From Oscillospiraceae bacterium (GTDB lineage Bacteria; Bacillota; Clostridia; Oscillospirales; Oscillospiraceae): a DNA stretch of 41,485 nucleotides. A model generated the notes under the pieces. That model did no database searches, was not told where the DNA came from, and saw nothing but the letters and a program-made list of their open reading frames with translations. Positions 15,842-23,803 of the stretch are shown piece by piece. Both the position numbers and the translations under genes were made by a program. The stretch is from contig CACWHX010000009.1 in NCBI GenBank assembly GCA_902760845.1, positions 1 to 41,485 of the forward strand. Reading direction: 5' to 3'. Numbering within the stretch: the stretch's first letter is position 1; every line of letters starts with the position of its first letter.

Positions 15842-18643
15842 ATGTCAAAAGACTACAACGCCACCATCAATCTCCCGAAGACCGATTTTCCCATGCGCGC
15901 CGGCCTGCCGAAGCGCGAGCCGGACATGCTCCGCCGCTGGGAGGAGGAGGACCTCTACAACGAACTGCTCCGGAAAAACGAGGGCGGCCCCCTGTTTTCC
16001 CTGCACGACGGCCCTCCGTTCTCCAACGGCGACATTCATATGGGCCACGCGCTGAACAAGGCGCTGAAGGATTTCATCACCCGCAGCTACGCCATGCGCG
16101 GCTATTACACGCCCTACATCCCCGGCTGGGACAATCACGGTATGCCGATCGAGTCTGCCATCATCAAGGAGCAGCGGCTCAATCACAAGGAGATGAGCGT
16201 GGCCGATTTCCGCAGCGCATGCCATGACTATGCCCAGCGCTACATCGACCGGCAGATGGCCGGCTTCAAGCGCATGGGCGTCATCGGCGACTGGGAGCAC
16301 CCCTATAAGACCATGAACCCCGGCTTCGAGGCGGACGAGGTGCGCGTCTTTGGTAAGATGTACCGCAACGGCCACATCTACAAGGGCCTCAAGCCCGTCT
16401 ACTGGTGCGTCCATGACGAGACCGCGCTCGCCGAGGCGGAGATCGAATATCAGGAGGACCCGTGCACGACGGCCTACGTCAAGTTCCCGCTGCACGACGA
16501 TCTGGGCAAGCTTTCGCACCTGGACAGGAGCAAGGTGTCCTTCCTCATCTGGACGACAACGGTCTGGACGCTCCCCGGCAACATGGGCATCATGGTGCAC
16601 CCGGAGGTGACCTACGCCCTCGTCCGGATCCCGAACGGCGAGATCATCATCATCGCCGAGGACCTCGTGGACGATGTCATGGCCAAGGCCGGCGTCACGG
16701 ACTATGAGACCGTCGAAACGCACACGGGCGATTTCTTTGAATACATGCTGGCGCGGCACCCCTTCATGGACAAGACCTCTCTGCTGATGGAGACGGACAT
16801 TGTCACCACGGACGACGGCACGGGCCTTGTGCACACCGCGCCCGGCTTCGGCATGGACGACTATCTCGTCTGCATGCAGTACAAGACCGACATGGTTGTC
16901 CCCGTGGACGATCAGGGCCGCCACACGGAGTATGCCGGCAAATATGCCGGACTCACGACGGACGAGTCCAACCCCGTCATCCTCGCGGACATGAAGGAGA
17001 GCGGGATGCTCTTCGCCACGCAGGATGTCGTGCACGCATATCCGCACTGCTGGCGCTGCAAAAATCCGATTCTCTTCCGCGCCACGCCGCAGTGGTTCTG
17101 CTCGGTGGACTCCTTCAAGGAAGAGGCCATCGCCGCGTGCGAGGACGTGCGCTGGCTGCCCGCCTGGGGCAAGGAGCGCATGGGCGCGATGATCCGCGAG
17201 CGCGCGGACTGGTGCATCTCGCGCCAGCGCCGCTGGGGCCTGCCGATCCCGGTGTTCTACTGCGGCGACTGCGGCAAGCCCGTCTGCACGGACGAGAGCA
17301 TTGAGGCCGTCGCGTCTCTCTTTGAAAAGGAGGGCAGCAACAGCTGGTTCGATCGCTCCGCCGCCGACATTCTGCCCGAGGGCTTCACCTGCCCGCACTG
17401 CGGCGGCAAGCACTTCACGCAGGAGACGGACACGCTCGACGGCTGGTTCGACTCCGGCTCCACGCACTACGCCGCCATGCAGCGCGACCAGGGCTTCTGG
17501 CCGAGCACGATGTATATCGAGGGCGGCGACCAGTACCGCGGCTGGTTCCAGTCCTCCCTGCTCGTGGCGGTCGGCGCGCTGGGCAAGGGCGCGCCGTATA
17601 AAGAGTGCCTCACCCACGGCTGGACGGTGGACGGCGAGGGCAAGGTCATGCACAAGTCGCTTGGCAACGGCATGGACCCGACCGAAATCATCGACGAGCT
17701 GGGCGCGGATATCCTGCGCCTGTGGGCCGGCAGCGCAGACTATCACGTGGACGTGCGCTGCTCCAAGGATATCTTCAAGCAGCTCAGCCAGAACTATCTC
17801 AAGTTCCGCAACACCGCGCGCTACTGCCTCGGAAACCTCAACGGCTTCGACCCGGAGCGCGACATGGTCGCGCCGGCGGACATGCTGGAGCTCGACCGCT
17901 GGGCCGTCACGAAGCTCAACGCCCTCATCGAGAAAATCGACGCCGCGTACAACGACTACGAGTTCCACGTCATCTCCCACGCGATCAACGATTTCTGCGT
18001 GGTGGAGCTTTCGAGCTTTTATCTGGACATCATCAAGGACCGCCTCTACTGCGACGGGGTTCGCAGCGTCGAGCGGCGCAGCGCGCAGACGGCGCTGTAT
18101 CTCATCCTCGACACGCTCACCAAGGCGTTCGCGCCGATCCTCGCCTTCACCTGCGACGAGATCTGGCAGGCCATGCCGCACCGCAGCGGCGACGACGCGC
18201 GCAACGTCGTGCTCAACCAGATGAACAGCCCCTTCCCGGACTATGCGCTGGACGAGGCGGCCATGGAAAAATGGGATCGCCTGATCGCCGTGCGCGACGA
18301 CGTGAACGTCGTGCTGGAGCGCGCCCGCGCGGACAAACGCATCGGCAAGCCCCTGGAGGCTGCCGTGACGCTCGCCGCGCAGGACGACGCGGCCCGGGCC
18401 GTGCTGGAGGAGGCCGCCGGCATGAACATGGCGGAGCTGCTCATCGTCTCCAAGTGCCTCGTCGGCGGGGACGCGCCGGCAGACGACGCCATCACCGAAA
18501 ACGGCTCGAACTTCTCCGGGCTCTCCATCTCCGTGCGCAAGGCGCCGGGCGTCAAGTGCCCGCGCTGCTGGACCTTCTCCGAGGAGGCCGAGCCGGAGAC
18601 CGGGCTCTGCCCGCGCTGCGCAAGGGTGCTCGCCGATTCTTAA
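15842..18643 (+). CDS. ileS: Isoleucyl-tRNA synthetase
   Basis: A class I synthetase that charges tRNA-Ile, 933 residues. The HIGH motif is H66-M-G-H69 within PPFSNGDIHMGHALNK. The CP1 editing domain occupies about 180-400 and includes TWTTVWTLPGN-like and DDGTGLVHTAPGFGMDDY segments. The KMSKS motif is altered to V602-M-H-K-S606 (GEGKVMHKSLGN). The anticodon-binding domain follows, and a C-terminal zinc finger with CPRCW and CPRC lies near residues 905-930, typical of bacterial type 1 IleRS. GAGAGGAG upstream sets the start. It sits between divIVA and lspA, as in many Firmicutes. Confidence 0.97.
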   Translation: MSKDYNATINLPKTDFPMRAGLPKREPDMLRRWEEEDLYNELLRKNEGGPLFSLHDGPPFSNGDIHMGHALNKALKDFITRSYAMRGYYTPYIPGWDNHGMPIESAIIKEQRLNHKEMSVADFRSACHDYAQRYIDRQMAGFKRMGVIGDWEHPYKTMNPGFEADEVRVFGKMYRNGHIYKGLKPVYWCVHDETALAEAEIEYQEDPCTTAYVKFPLHDDLGKLSHLDRSKVSFLIWTTTVWTLPGNMGIMVHPEVTYALVRIPNGEIIIIAEDLVDDVMAKAGVTDYETVETHTGDFFEYMLARHPFMDKTSLLMETDIVTTDDGTGLVHTAPGFGMDDYLVCMQYKTDMVVPVDDQGRHTEYAGKYAGLTTDESNPVILADMKESGMLFATQDVVHAYPHCWRCKNPILFRATPQWFCSVDSFKEEAIAACEDVRWLPAWGKERMGAMIRERADWCISRQRRWGLPIPVFYCGDCGKPVCTDESIEAVASLFEKEGSNSWFDRSAADILPEGFTCPHCGGKHFTQETDTLDGWFDSGSTHYAAMQRDQGFWPSTMYIEGGDQYRGWFQSSLLVAVGALGKGAPYKECLTHGWTVDGEGKVMHKSLGNGMDPTEIIDELGADILRLWAGSADYHVDVRCSKDIFKQLSQNYLKFRNTARYCLGNLNGFDPERDMVAPADMLELDRWAVTKLNALIEKIDAAYNDYEFHVISHAINDFCVVELSSFYLDIIKDRLYCDGVRSVERRSAQTALYLILDTLTKAFAPILAFTCDEIWQAMPHRSGDDARNVVLNQMNSPFPDYALDEAAMEKWDRLIAVRDDVNVVLERARADKRIGKPLEAAVTLAAQDDAARAVLEEAAGMNMAELLIVSKCLVGGDAPADDAITENGSNFSGLSISVRKAPGVKCPRCWTFSEEAEPETGLCPRCARVLADS

Positions 18644-18653
18644 GACGCATCCC

Positions 18654-18680
18654 CCGCGGGCGGCCGGCGGCCGCCCGCGG
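18654..18680. other. Perfect GC-only hairpin between ileS and lspA
   Basis: A 12-bp perfect stem (CCGCGGGCGGCC / GGCCGCCCGCGG) with a 3-nt loop, starting 11 bp after the ileS stop. No T run follows on either strand. It would form a very stable RNA hairpin, possibly for mRNA processing or partial termination. Confidence 0.7.
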
Positions 18681-18718
18681 CGCCGCGCCAATCTTCCCAT
18701 TTTGTCGGAGGAATCCTT

Positions 18719-19522
18719 ATGCTGTATGCAATCGTCGTCGCCCTGATCCTGATTGCGGATCAGGGGCTGAAATACTGGGTCACGCTGCACCTCGCGCTCA
18801 ACGAGGGACAGGTGACGCTGATCCCCGGCGTACTGGAGCTGCGGAACATCCACAACTCCGGCGTGGCGTTCAGCTGGCTGCAAAACGCGCCCAGTCTGAT
18901 TTTCGTCCTCATCGCCGTCGTGTTCACCGTCGTTGTCATCCTCGCGCTGCGCCGCGGCTGGATCCACGGCGCGTTCGGCCGGTGGATGGCCGTGCTCGTC
19001 GTCGCCGGCGCGCTCGGCAACTGCCTGGACCGCCTCCTGAGTGGGTATGTGGTGGACATGTTCAGCTTCCCGTTCTGGCCGAGCTTTGCGGTGTTCAATC
19101 TGGCCGACGTGTTCATCACGGTCGGCGGCATCCTGTTCTGCCTCCACGTGATCTTCTATCGCGGCGACCGGACGGCGAAGGCCGACGCCGCACCGGAGCC
19201 GGAGACGAAAACACCGGCAAAGGCGGACGCCGCGCCGGCGGCAGCGCCGGACAGCCGGGCGAAATCCCCCGCCGCGCCGGAGCCGGAAAAGCCGGATCTT
19301 TTCGCCGCGTGGGGCGGCGCCGCGAAAAAGACCGAAAAAACGCCGGAGCCGGCGGCAAAGACCGCGCCGAAGCCGGAAGCGCCGTCCGCGCCCGCCGACC
19401 CGGGCGCGCCGGACTCCGCCTCCGTGCAGCCGTCTCAGGCGCAGACGGCACAGCCGAGCGAGGCGGACGGCGATTTCGATTTTTCGCTGGACGAGATTTT
19501 ACAGGAATTTTCCGACTCATGA
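18719..19522 (+). CDS. lspA: Signal peptidase II with a long C-terminal tail
   Basis: Cleaves the signal peptide of diacylglyceryl-prolipoproteins after Lgt (encoded at 30.4 kb) has acted. The core is residues 1-150 with four membrane segments, ADQGLKYW, the conserved HNSGVAF segment, and the catalytic aspartates Asp104 (GNCLDRL) and Asp130 (FNLADVF). It then continues with a 117-residue Ala/Pro/Lys/Glu-rich, probably disordered tail that ends in the acidic segment FDFSLDEILQEFSDS. Usual LspA proteins are about 150-170 residues long. CGGAGGAATCC precedes the ATG. The stop codon overlaps the next gene's start (ATGA), so the two are translationally coupled. Confidence 0.95.
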   Translation: MLYAIVVALILIADQGLKYWVTLHLALNEGQVTLIPGVLELRNIHNSGVAFSWLQNAPSLIFVLIAVVFTVVVILALRRGWIHGAFGRWMAVLVVAGALGNCLDRLLSGYVVDMFSFPFWPSFAVFNLADVFITVGGILFCLHVIFYRGDRTAKADAAPEPETKTPAKADAAPAAAPDSRAKSPAAPEPEKPDLFAAWGGAAKKTEKTPEPAAKTAPKPEAPSAPADPGAPDSASVQPSQAQTAQPSEADGDFDFSLDEILQEFSDS

Positions 19523-20433
19523 ACCGATTGACGATCCAAACCGAGGAGAGCACCGAACGCATCGATGCTCTCCTTGCGCGCGCTATTGCGGGGCTGACCC
19601 GCAGCGCCGCCCAGCGTCTGCTGGAGCAGGGCGCCGTGACAAAAAATGGCCTGCCCGTGAAGAAAAGCTATCAAACCGCTCCCGGCGACGTATTTGAAGT
19701 CACGCTGCCGGACGTGGCCGAGCCCATGCTCGCGGCGCAGGACATTCCGCTCGACGTGATATACGAGGACGAGGATCTCATCGTCGTGAACAAGCCCCGC
19801 GGCATGGTGGTGCACCCCGCGCCCGGCCACGCGGACTCCACGCTCGTCAACGCGCTGCTGCACCACTGCGGGGACAGTCTCTCCGGCGTCGGGGGTGAGC
19901 GCCGCCCCGGCATCGTCCACCGCATTGACAAGGACACGTCCGGTCTCATCATCGCGGCGAAAAACGATTTTGCGCATCTGGCGCTCTCGTCGCAGCTCGC
20001 CGATCATACGCTCGCGCGCACCTATGAGGCGGTCGTGCACGGCGCGTTCCGGGAGGACAGCGGCACGGTAGACGCGCCCATCGGCCGCTCCCCGGCCGAC
20101 CGCAAGCGCATGGCCGTCACGGAGAAAAACGCCCGCCGCGCCGTCACGCACTGGGAGGTGCTCGCGCGCTATTCCGGCTTCACGCACATCCGCTGCCGGC
20201 TGGAGACCGGGCGCACGCACCAGATCCGCGTCCACATGGCGCACATCGGCCATCCGCTCCTCGGCGACATGGTCTATGGCCGAAGGAAAGCGGAAAAGGG
20301 CCTGGAGGGGCAGTGTCTGCACGCCCGCTCTCTGCGGCTGATCCATCCCCGCACGGGCGAGACGATGGAACTGACCTGCCCGCTGCCGGACTATTTCACA
20401 GACGTGCTCGCGCGGCTCGGACCGCAAATCTAA
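19519..20433 (+). CDS. RluA/RluD-family pseudouridine synthase
   Basis: Isomerises uridine to pseudouridine in RNA, probably 23S rRNA. The protein has 304 residues. The N-terminal S4 RNA-binding domain (ERIDALLARAIAGLTRSAAQ region, about 14-70) is followed by the catalytic domain with VVNKPRGMVVHP and the active-site HRIDKDTSG with its Asp, then ETGRTHQIRVH. The position directly after lspA matches ylyB in Bacillus. The ATG overlaps the lspA stop by 4 nt; only a weak AGGA lies upstream, which fits translational coupling. The exact rRNA site cannot be told from sequence. Confidence 0.95.
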   Translation: MNRLTIQTEESTERIDALLARAIAGLTRSAAQRLLEQGAVTKNGLPVKKSYQTAPGDVFEVTLPDVAEPMLAAQDIPLDVIYEDEDLIVVNKPRGMVVHPAPGHADSTLVNALLHHCGDSLSGVGGERRPGIVHRIDKDTSGLIIAAKNDFAHLALSSQLADHTLARTYEAVVHGAFREDSGTVDAPIGRSPADRKRMAVTEKNARRAVTHWEVLARYSGFTHIRCRLETGRTHQIRVHMAHIGHPLLGDMVYGRRKAEKGLEGQCLHARSLRLIHPRTGETMELTCPLPDYFTDVLARLGPQI

Positions 20434-20453
20434 ATTCAAAAGGAGGAATCCCC

Positions 20454-20927
20454 ATGCGCAGACACGATCGGGAAATCGTTGATTTTCGGGAGATTCTCGC
20501 CGTCATGGAGCGATGCGACGTTTGCCGCGTCGCCCTGCACGACGAGCCGTACCCCTACATTGTGCCGATGAATTTCGGCATGGCGGTCGAGGGCGAGCGG
20601 ATCGTCCTGTATTTTCACGGCGCGAAGGCGGGGCGCAAGTTTGATCTGATCGCGAAAAACCCGCGCGTCGCCTTTGAAATGGACTGCGGCCACGCGCTCG
20701 CGCTCGACGAGGCGCACCAAAACTGCACCATGTCGTATGAAAGCGTCATGGGCGAGGGCGTCATCGAGCTGCTGCCGGAATCGGAGAGGGACGCCGCGCT
20801 GCGCGTGCTCCTGGCGCACTATCGCGCGGAGGGCTTTCCCTACAATCCGAAGATGATCCCCGTGACAAATGTGATGAAGCTCACCGTGCATACCGTCACC
20901 GGCAAGCGCAGAGTCCTGCCGCACTGA
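20454..20927 (+). CDS. NimA-like pyridoxamine 5'-phosphate oxidase-fold protein
   Basis: A 157-residue flavin-binding split-barrel protein. MRRHDREIVDFREILAVMER, then CDVCRVAL, PYIVPMNFGM, LYFHGAKAGRKFDLI and VAFEMDCGHAL match the NimA-like branch of the pyridoxamine phosphate oxidase superfamily, which includes nitroimidazole reductases but also many uncharacterised flavoproteins. AAGGAGGAATC upstream fixes the start; it lies 20 bp after the pseudouridine synthase and is probably the last gene of the rightward run. A nitroimidazole resistance role should not be assumed. Confidence 0.88.
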   Translation: MRRHDREIVDFREILAVMERCDVCRVALHDEPYPYIVPMNFGMAVEGERIVLYFHGAKAGRKFDLIAKNPRVAFEMDCGHALALDEAHQNCTMSYESVMGEGVIELLPESERDAALRVLLAHYRAEGFPYNPKMIPVTNVMKLTVHTVTGKRRVLPH

Positions 20928-20929
20928 AC

Positions 20930-20960
20930 GAATCCCCCGGAGCAATGCTCCGGGGGATTC
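20930..20960. terminator. Perfect hairpin at the end of the rightward gene run
   Basis: A 14-bp perfect stem (GAATCCCCCGGAGC / GCTCCGGGGGATTC) with an AAT loop, beginning two bases after the stop codon of the flavoprotein gene. No T run follows on the right, so termination here would rely on the stem or on the next hairpin. Confidence 0.65.
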
Positions 20961-21018
20961 GCCGTCTGTTAAAAAGCCTCGCAGCGTTCGCGCCCGGGGG
21001 CGCGAATTGGGTCAAATC

Positions 21019-21053
21019 ATTTTTGCCCCACGGCTTCGCCGTGGGGCAAAAAT
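21019..21053. terminator. Bidirectional terminator between convergent genes
   Basis: A 16-bp perfect stem with a TTC loop: ATTTTTGCCCCACGGC and its complement. The ends give a T run on both strands, so it can stop transcripts from the left and from the right (C39 peptidase operon). Confidence 0.8.
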
Positions 21054-21070
21054 ACTTCTCGCGGAATGGA

Positions 21071-21110
21071 TTGCCCTCCTATCGCGAATCGCATTCGCGA
21101 ACGAGGGCAA
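21071..21110. repeat. Second hairpin of a multi-hairpin intergenic element
   Basis: Outer arms TTGCCCTC and GAGGGCAA (8 bp) enclose inner arms TCGCGAA and TTCGCGA (7 bp). It sits between two other perfect hairpins in the same 230-bp gap and has no T run. Confidence 0.6.
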
Positions 21111-21129
21111 GGAATGGAGCGCAAGTCCC

Positions 21130-21157
21130 CCTGGCGAAAAGCAAGCTTTTCGCCAGG
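21130..21157. repeat. Third hairpin of a multi-hairpin intergenic element
   Basis: Arms CCTGGCGAAAAGC and GCTTTTCGCCAGG form a perfect 13-bp inverted repeat with only AA between them. It is 20 bp past the stop codon of the C39 peptidase gene and lacks a T run. Confidence 0.65.
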
Positions 21158-21177
21158 TCCAGCCTGTTGGTCTGTCG

Positions 21178-21951
21178 TTATCGCATGACCCACAGCGCCT
21201 GCACCTGTCCAAGAAGCCGGTCAAAGGTCCAGAGCTTCCCGGAATTCGTCATGCTGTTCGGATCGTTCACGCGAATCTTTCCGTTTTCCGCCCCCACGAG
21301 CACGATGAAGTGCCCGTCGGTGGTAAAGTCGCCCGGTCCGACGACGCAGACGATTGGATTTCCGACCGCGAGGTTGTCCATGATGCGCTGCTCGTCCATG
21401 GGAATTTCCGTCACGTCGATGCCGAGGGCGCGGGCGCCGTCCGTCATAAACGACCACGCCGTGCCGCTGCCGACGACATTGTAACCCCCCTGCTCCGCAT
21501 ACTGCGCCATCCAGTAGGGGTCCATGCTCGCGTCGCCCCGGAGATAAATCGCCACCATGGAAAGGCACGTCGGCCCGCAGCCGGAGAGTCCCATGATGCT
21601 CTGGTTGTACGACCGATAGCCCCAGCGCTCGTCCCACTGATACAGCTGCGGCACGCCGCCGCCGAGCTCGCCGCTGAGATCAATCTCCAGCGTGTCGCTG
21701 TGCTTGAGCGGATAGTCCAGCGCGAACTGCCGCGCGTCGGGGTTTCGCCGATAGAGCGCAACGATGGACTCCGGATATTCCGAGACGTCAAACCCGTGCG
21801 TCCTGGCATAGCTGCGCATGGCGCGCGGAATCCCGTCCCCGTCGGGACGCAGCACCGCGTCACCCAGCAGGATCACGCCGATGATAATCGCGATCATCAG
21901 CAAAAACGGCAGCATGCGGGAGCGTTTTCTTCTTCGTGTTCGTGTTCGCAT
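21178..21951 (-). CDS. Membrane-anchored C39-like cysteine peptidase
   Basis: A 257-residue protein with a very basic N-terminus (residues 1-13), one membrane segment (about 13-30) and an extracytoplasmic domain. The papain-like C39_2 signature is clear: Cys125 in LSGCGPTCLSM, His214 in DGHFIVLVG and Asp230 in VNDPNS. Family members cleave peptides or isopeptides; this one is not an ABC-fused bacteriocin leader peptidase. GGGGGCG upstream sets the start at 21951. It lies 52 bp after the ABC permease gene on the same strand and may share its transcript. The substrate is unknown, and no double-glycine leader peptide gene was seen nearby. Confidence 0.87.
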   Translation of the reverse strand: MRTRTRRRKRSRMLPFLLMIAIIIGVILLGDAVLRPDGDGIPRAMRSYARTHGFDVSEYPESIVALYRRNPDARQFALDYPLKHSDTLEIDLSGELGGGVPQLYQWDERWGYRSYNQSIMGLSGCGPTCLSMVAIYLRGDASMDPYWMAQYAEQGGYNVVGSGTAWSFMTDGARALGIDVTEIPMDEQRIMDNLAVGNPIVCVVGPGDFTTDGHFIVLVGAENGKIRVNDPNSMTNSGKLWTFDRLLGQVQALWVMR

Positions 21952-22003
21952 TCGTCCGCCCCCTTTCGCGCGCAGTATCGCACGGGTTTGCATCACGTTT
22001 GCA

Positions 22004-23803
22004 TCACGGCGCGACGTGTATCTCGTGCGCCTCCAGCCACGCGATTGTATTCTTTGACGCAGGCGTCAGGAAGAAATCCAGCGCCTGGCCCTTCTCCGCT
22101 CCGTCCGCATCTGTCCAGTAGAGCCAGATCTCAACATCCGCGCCATACGCCCCGTCTTCATACGCCTCGTCCGTGAAGAGGTGCGCGCCGCCGAACGCCC
22201 CCGCCTCCAGATCGGGCAGGATGCCATCGCGATAGAGCGCGTACGCCTCGCCCGCCGTGAGCGGCTGCTCCTGGTATTCATCGGTTTCCCTGTCGGTATA
22301 GCTCACATGGGCATAGTCGATGCTTTCCGGCGTCACGTCGATCTCCGCCACGTGTCCGTCGTTTCGCACATCCGGGCTGTTCAGGAGCGCCTCCAGCCGC
22401 CGCGCGTCGCTGTCGGGCGCCTTCTGCGCCTCCTCCACAGAGACATAGTACCTGCGCGAGACCGTCGAGCCGTCCTTCAGAACGTAATTGAGGCTGACCC
22501 ACGTTTTCTCCGTGCTGTTGACATGGAGCGTCCGGTGCGAGAACAGGCTCTTGTGCAGCTCGCGCATGGTCTCGATCGCCTCGGGCGCGTCGTCGGTGAT
22601 CGTGTAGTGGTCGCCGTAGACCCCCACGGTGACGCGCTCGATCGTTGCTGTCTCCGGCACCTGCCCGGCATAGCCGAACACGTCAAAGTTCAGCGCGCAC
22701 ACGAACAGGCAGCACGCCGCCGCCGCGACGAGCAGTCCCTTCCACCGCCCGCGGAACACGCGCAGGGATTTGTGGATAATCATCTCCGACACAAAGTAGC
22801 CGATGGCCGTGCCAAGCACGACAAGCACCAGAAACAGCGGCAGGCTCGCGACGTTGTTGTAGCCGAAAAAGAGCCGAATGAAGAGCGGGAAGCCCAGCGC
22901 GCAGTAAAACGTCACGATGTATTTCAGCACCGGACGCAGCCAGGGGATGGAGCAGGTGTCCTGCGCCGTCTCCATGCGCCGGCGGCGGAAGACCAGCAGC
23001 GCGCACACCGCGAGCGCGAGCCCCACGGCGAAATAGACCGCGATTACGCCCCAGCCGGAAAAACCGATCGCCGCGTGGAAGCCGTAATCGTACCTGGCGG
23101 CGTAGTCGTCAACCGGATACGTCGCGCCGGTCCTGGCGACGAGCGTCACGCAGGGCGAAAGTCGCGAGAGCCACGCGATGCCCGGCACAGAGCCGTTCAC
23201 GCCATAGACGAACATCTGCACCAGCGTCTGCAGCAGCATCTGCAAAATGGGCGCGCCGAAGTTCAAAAGCACGTACAGGCACGGCAGGATGAGCACATGC
23301 CCCGTGAGCACGGCGCAGAACACCGCGATCGAATAAAACGTCAGACTCTCCATGGCGAGCGCGCCCATCCAGGTAAGCAGACTCGCAAGGTGCACCGCGC
23401 CGGACGTCGCCTCCACCAGCAGCGTGAACAGCCCGATCAGCAGATCGGACGAGAGCAGAATCGCCGCACCCGCGCCGAAGCAGGAGAAAAACACATTCTC
23501 ACGCCGGACGGGGAGAGACGCCATCAGGCCCGTGCCGCGCGTGGAAAACAGAAAATCAAACATCGCCGCGGCAATGACAACGCCGAAGATCACCGTCAGG
23601 ACCGGCAGCACCTCCGCCGACTCGTACAGGATGGTACCGGCGCGCAGCACCCGCCCCGGCGCCTCGATCCAGCGCAGATTGGACGAGAGGCGCACGGGCA
23701 CCGCAAACGTCAGCACCGTGGCATACAGCAGCCACAGCGGCCAATACCGCGTGAGGCACTTGCGAAAGATCGTACCATTAAAGAAGGATGTCTTTGACCG
23801 CAT
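22004..23803 (-). CDS. ABC transporter permease with extracytoplasmic C-terminal domain
   Basis: A 599-residue membrane subunit. About nine to ten hydrophobic segments lie within residues 15-400, arranged like ABC-2-type exporters. A final membrane segment (about GLLVAAAACCLFVCALNF) leads to a roughly 190-residue soluble domain, probably outside, that begins at DVFGYAGQVPETATIE. GGGAGGTG upstream sets the start; the gene overlaps the end of the ATPase gene by 26 bp, indicating tight coupling. It is the partner of the ATPase at 23778-24671. The substrate is not apparent. GntR/YtrA-type ABC operons are often induced by cell-wall-active antibiotics in Firmicutes, but this is analogy. Confidence 0.87.
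   Translation of the reverse strand: MRSKTSFFNGTIFRKCLTRYWPLWLLYATVLTFAVPVRLSSNLRWIEAPGRVLRAGTILYESAEVLPVLTVIFGVVIAAAMFDFLFSTRGTGLMASLPVRRENVFFSCFGAGAAILLSSDLLIGLFTLLVEATSGAVHLASLLTWMGALAMESLTFYSIAVFCAVLTGHVLILPCLYVLLNFGAPILQMLLQTLVQMFVYGVNGSVPGIAWLSRLSPCVTLVARTGATYPVDDYAARYDYGFHAAIGFSGWGVIAVYFAVGLALAVCALLVFRRRRMETAQDTCSIPWLRPVLKYIVTFYCALGFPLFIRLFFGYNNVASLPLFLVLVVLGTAIGYFVSEMIIHKSLRVFRGRWKGLLVAAAACCLFVCALNFDVFGYAGQVPETATIERVTVGVYGDHYTITDDAPEAIETMRELHKSLFSHRTLHVNSTEKTWVSLNYVLKDGSTVSRRYYVSVEEAQKAPDSDARRLEALLNSPDVRNDGHVAEIDVTPESIDYAHVSYTDRETDEYQEQPLTAGEAYALYRDGILPDLEAGAFGGAHLFTDEAYEDGAYGADVEIWLYWTDADGAEKGQALDFFLTPASKNTIAWLEAHEIHVAP

Noticed and set aside
15845..19147. An 1100-codon leftward open frame opposite ileS and lspA
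   Set aside because: No motif and no ribosome binding site; the rightward strand has complete family signatures.
17605..19518. An upstream in-frame extension of the pseudouridine synthase gene
   Set aside because: The frame is open through ileS and lspA only because of base composition; the S4 domain begins at the ATG overlapping the lspA stop.
20454..20927. A nitroimidazole resistance gene
   Set aside because: The protein belongs to the NimA-like fold family, but most members have no shown role in resistance, so only the fold is called.
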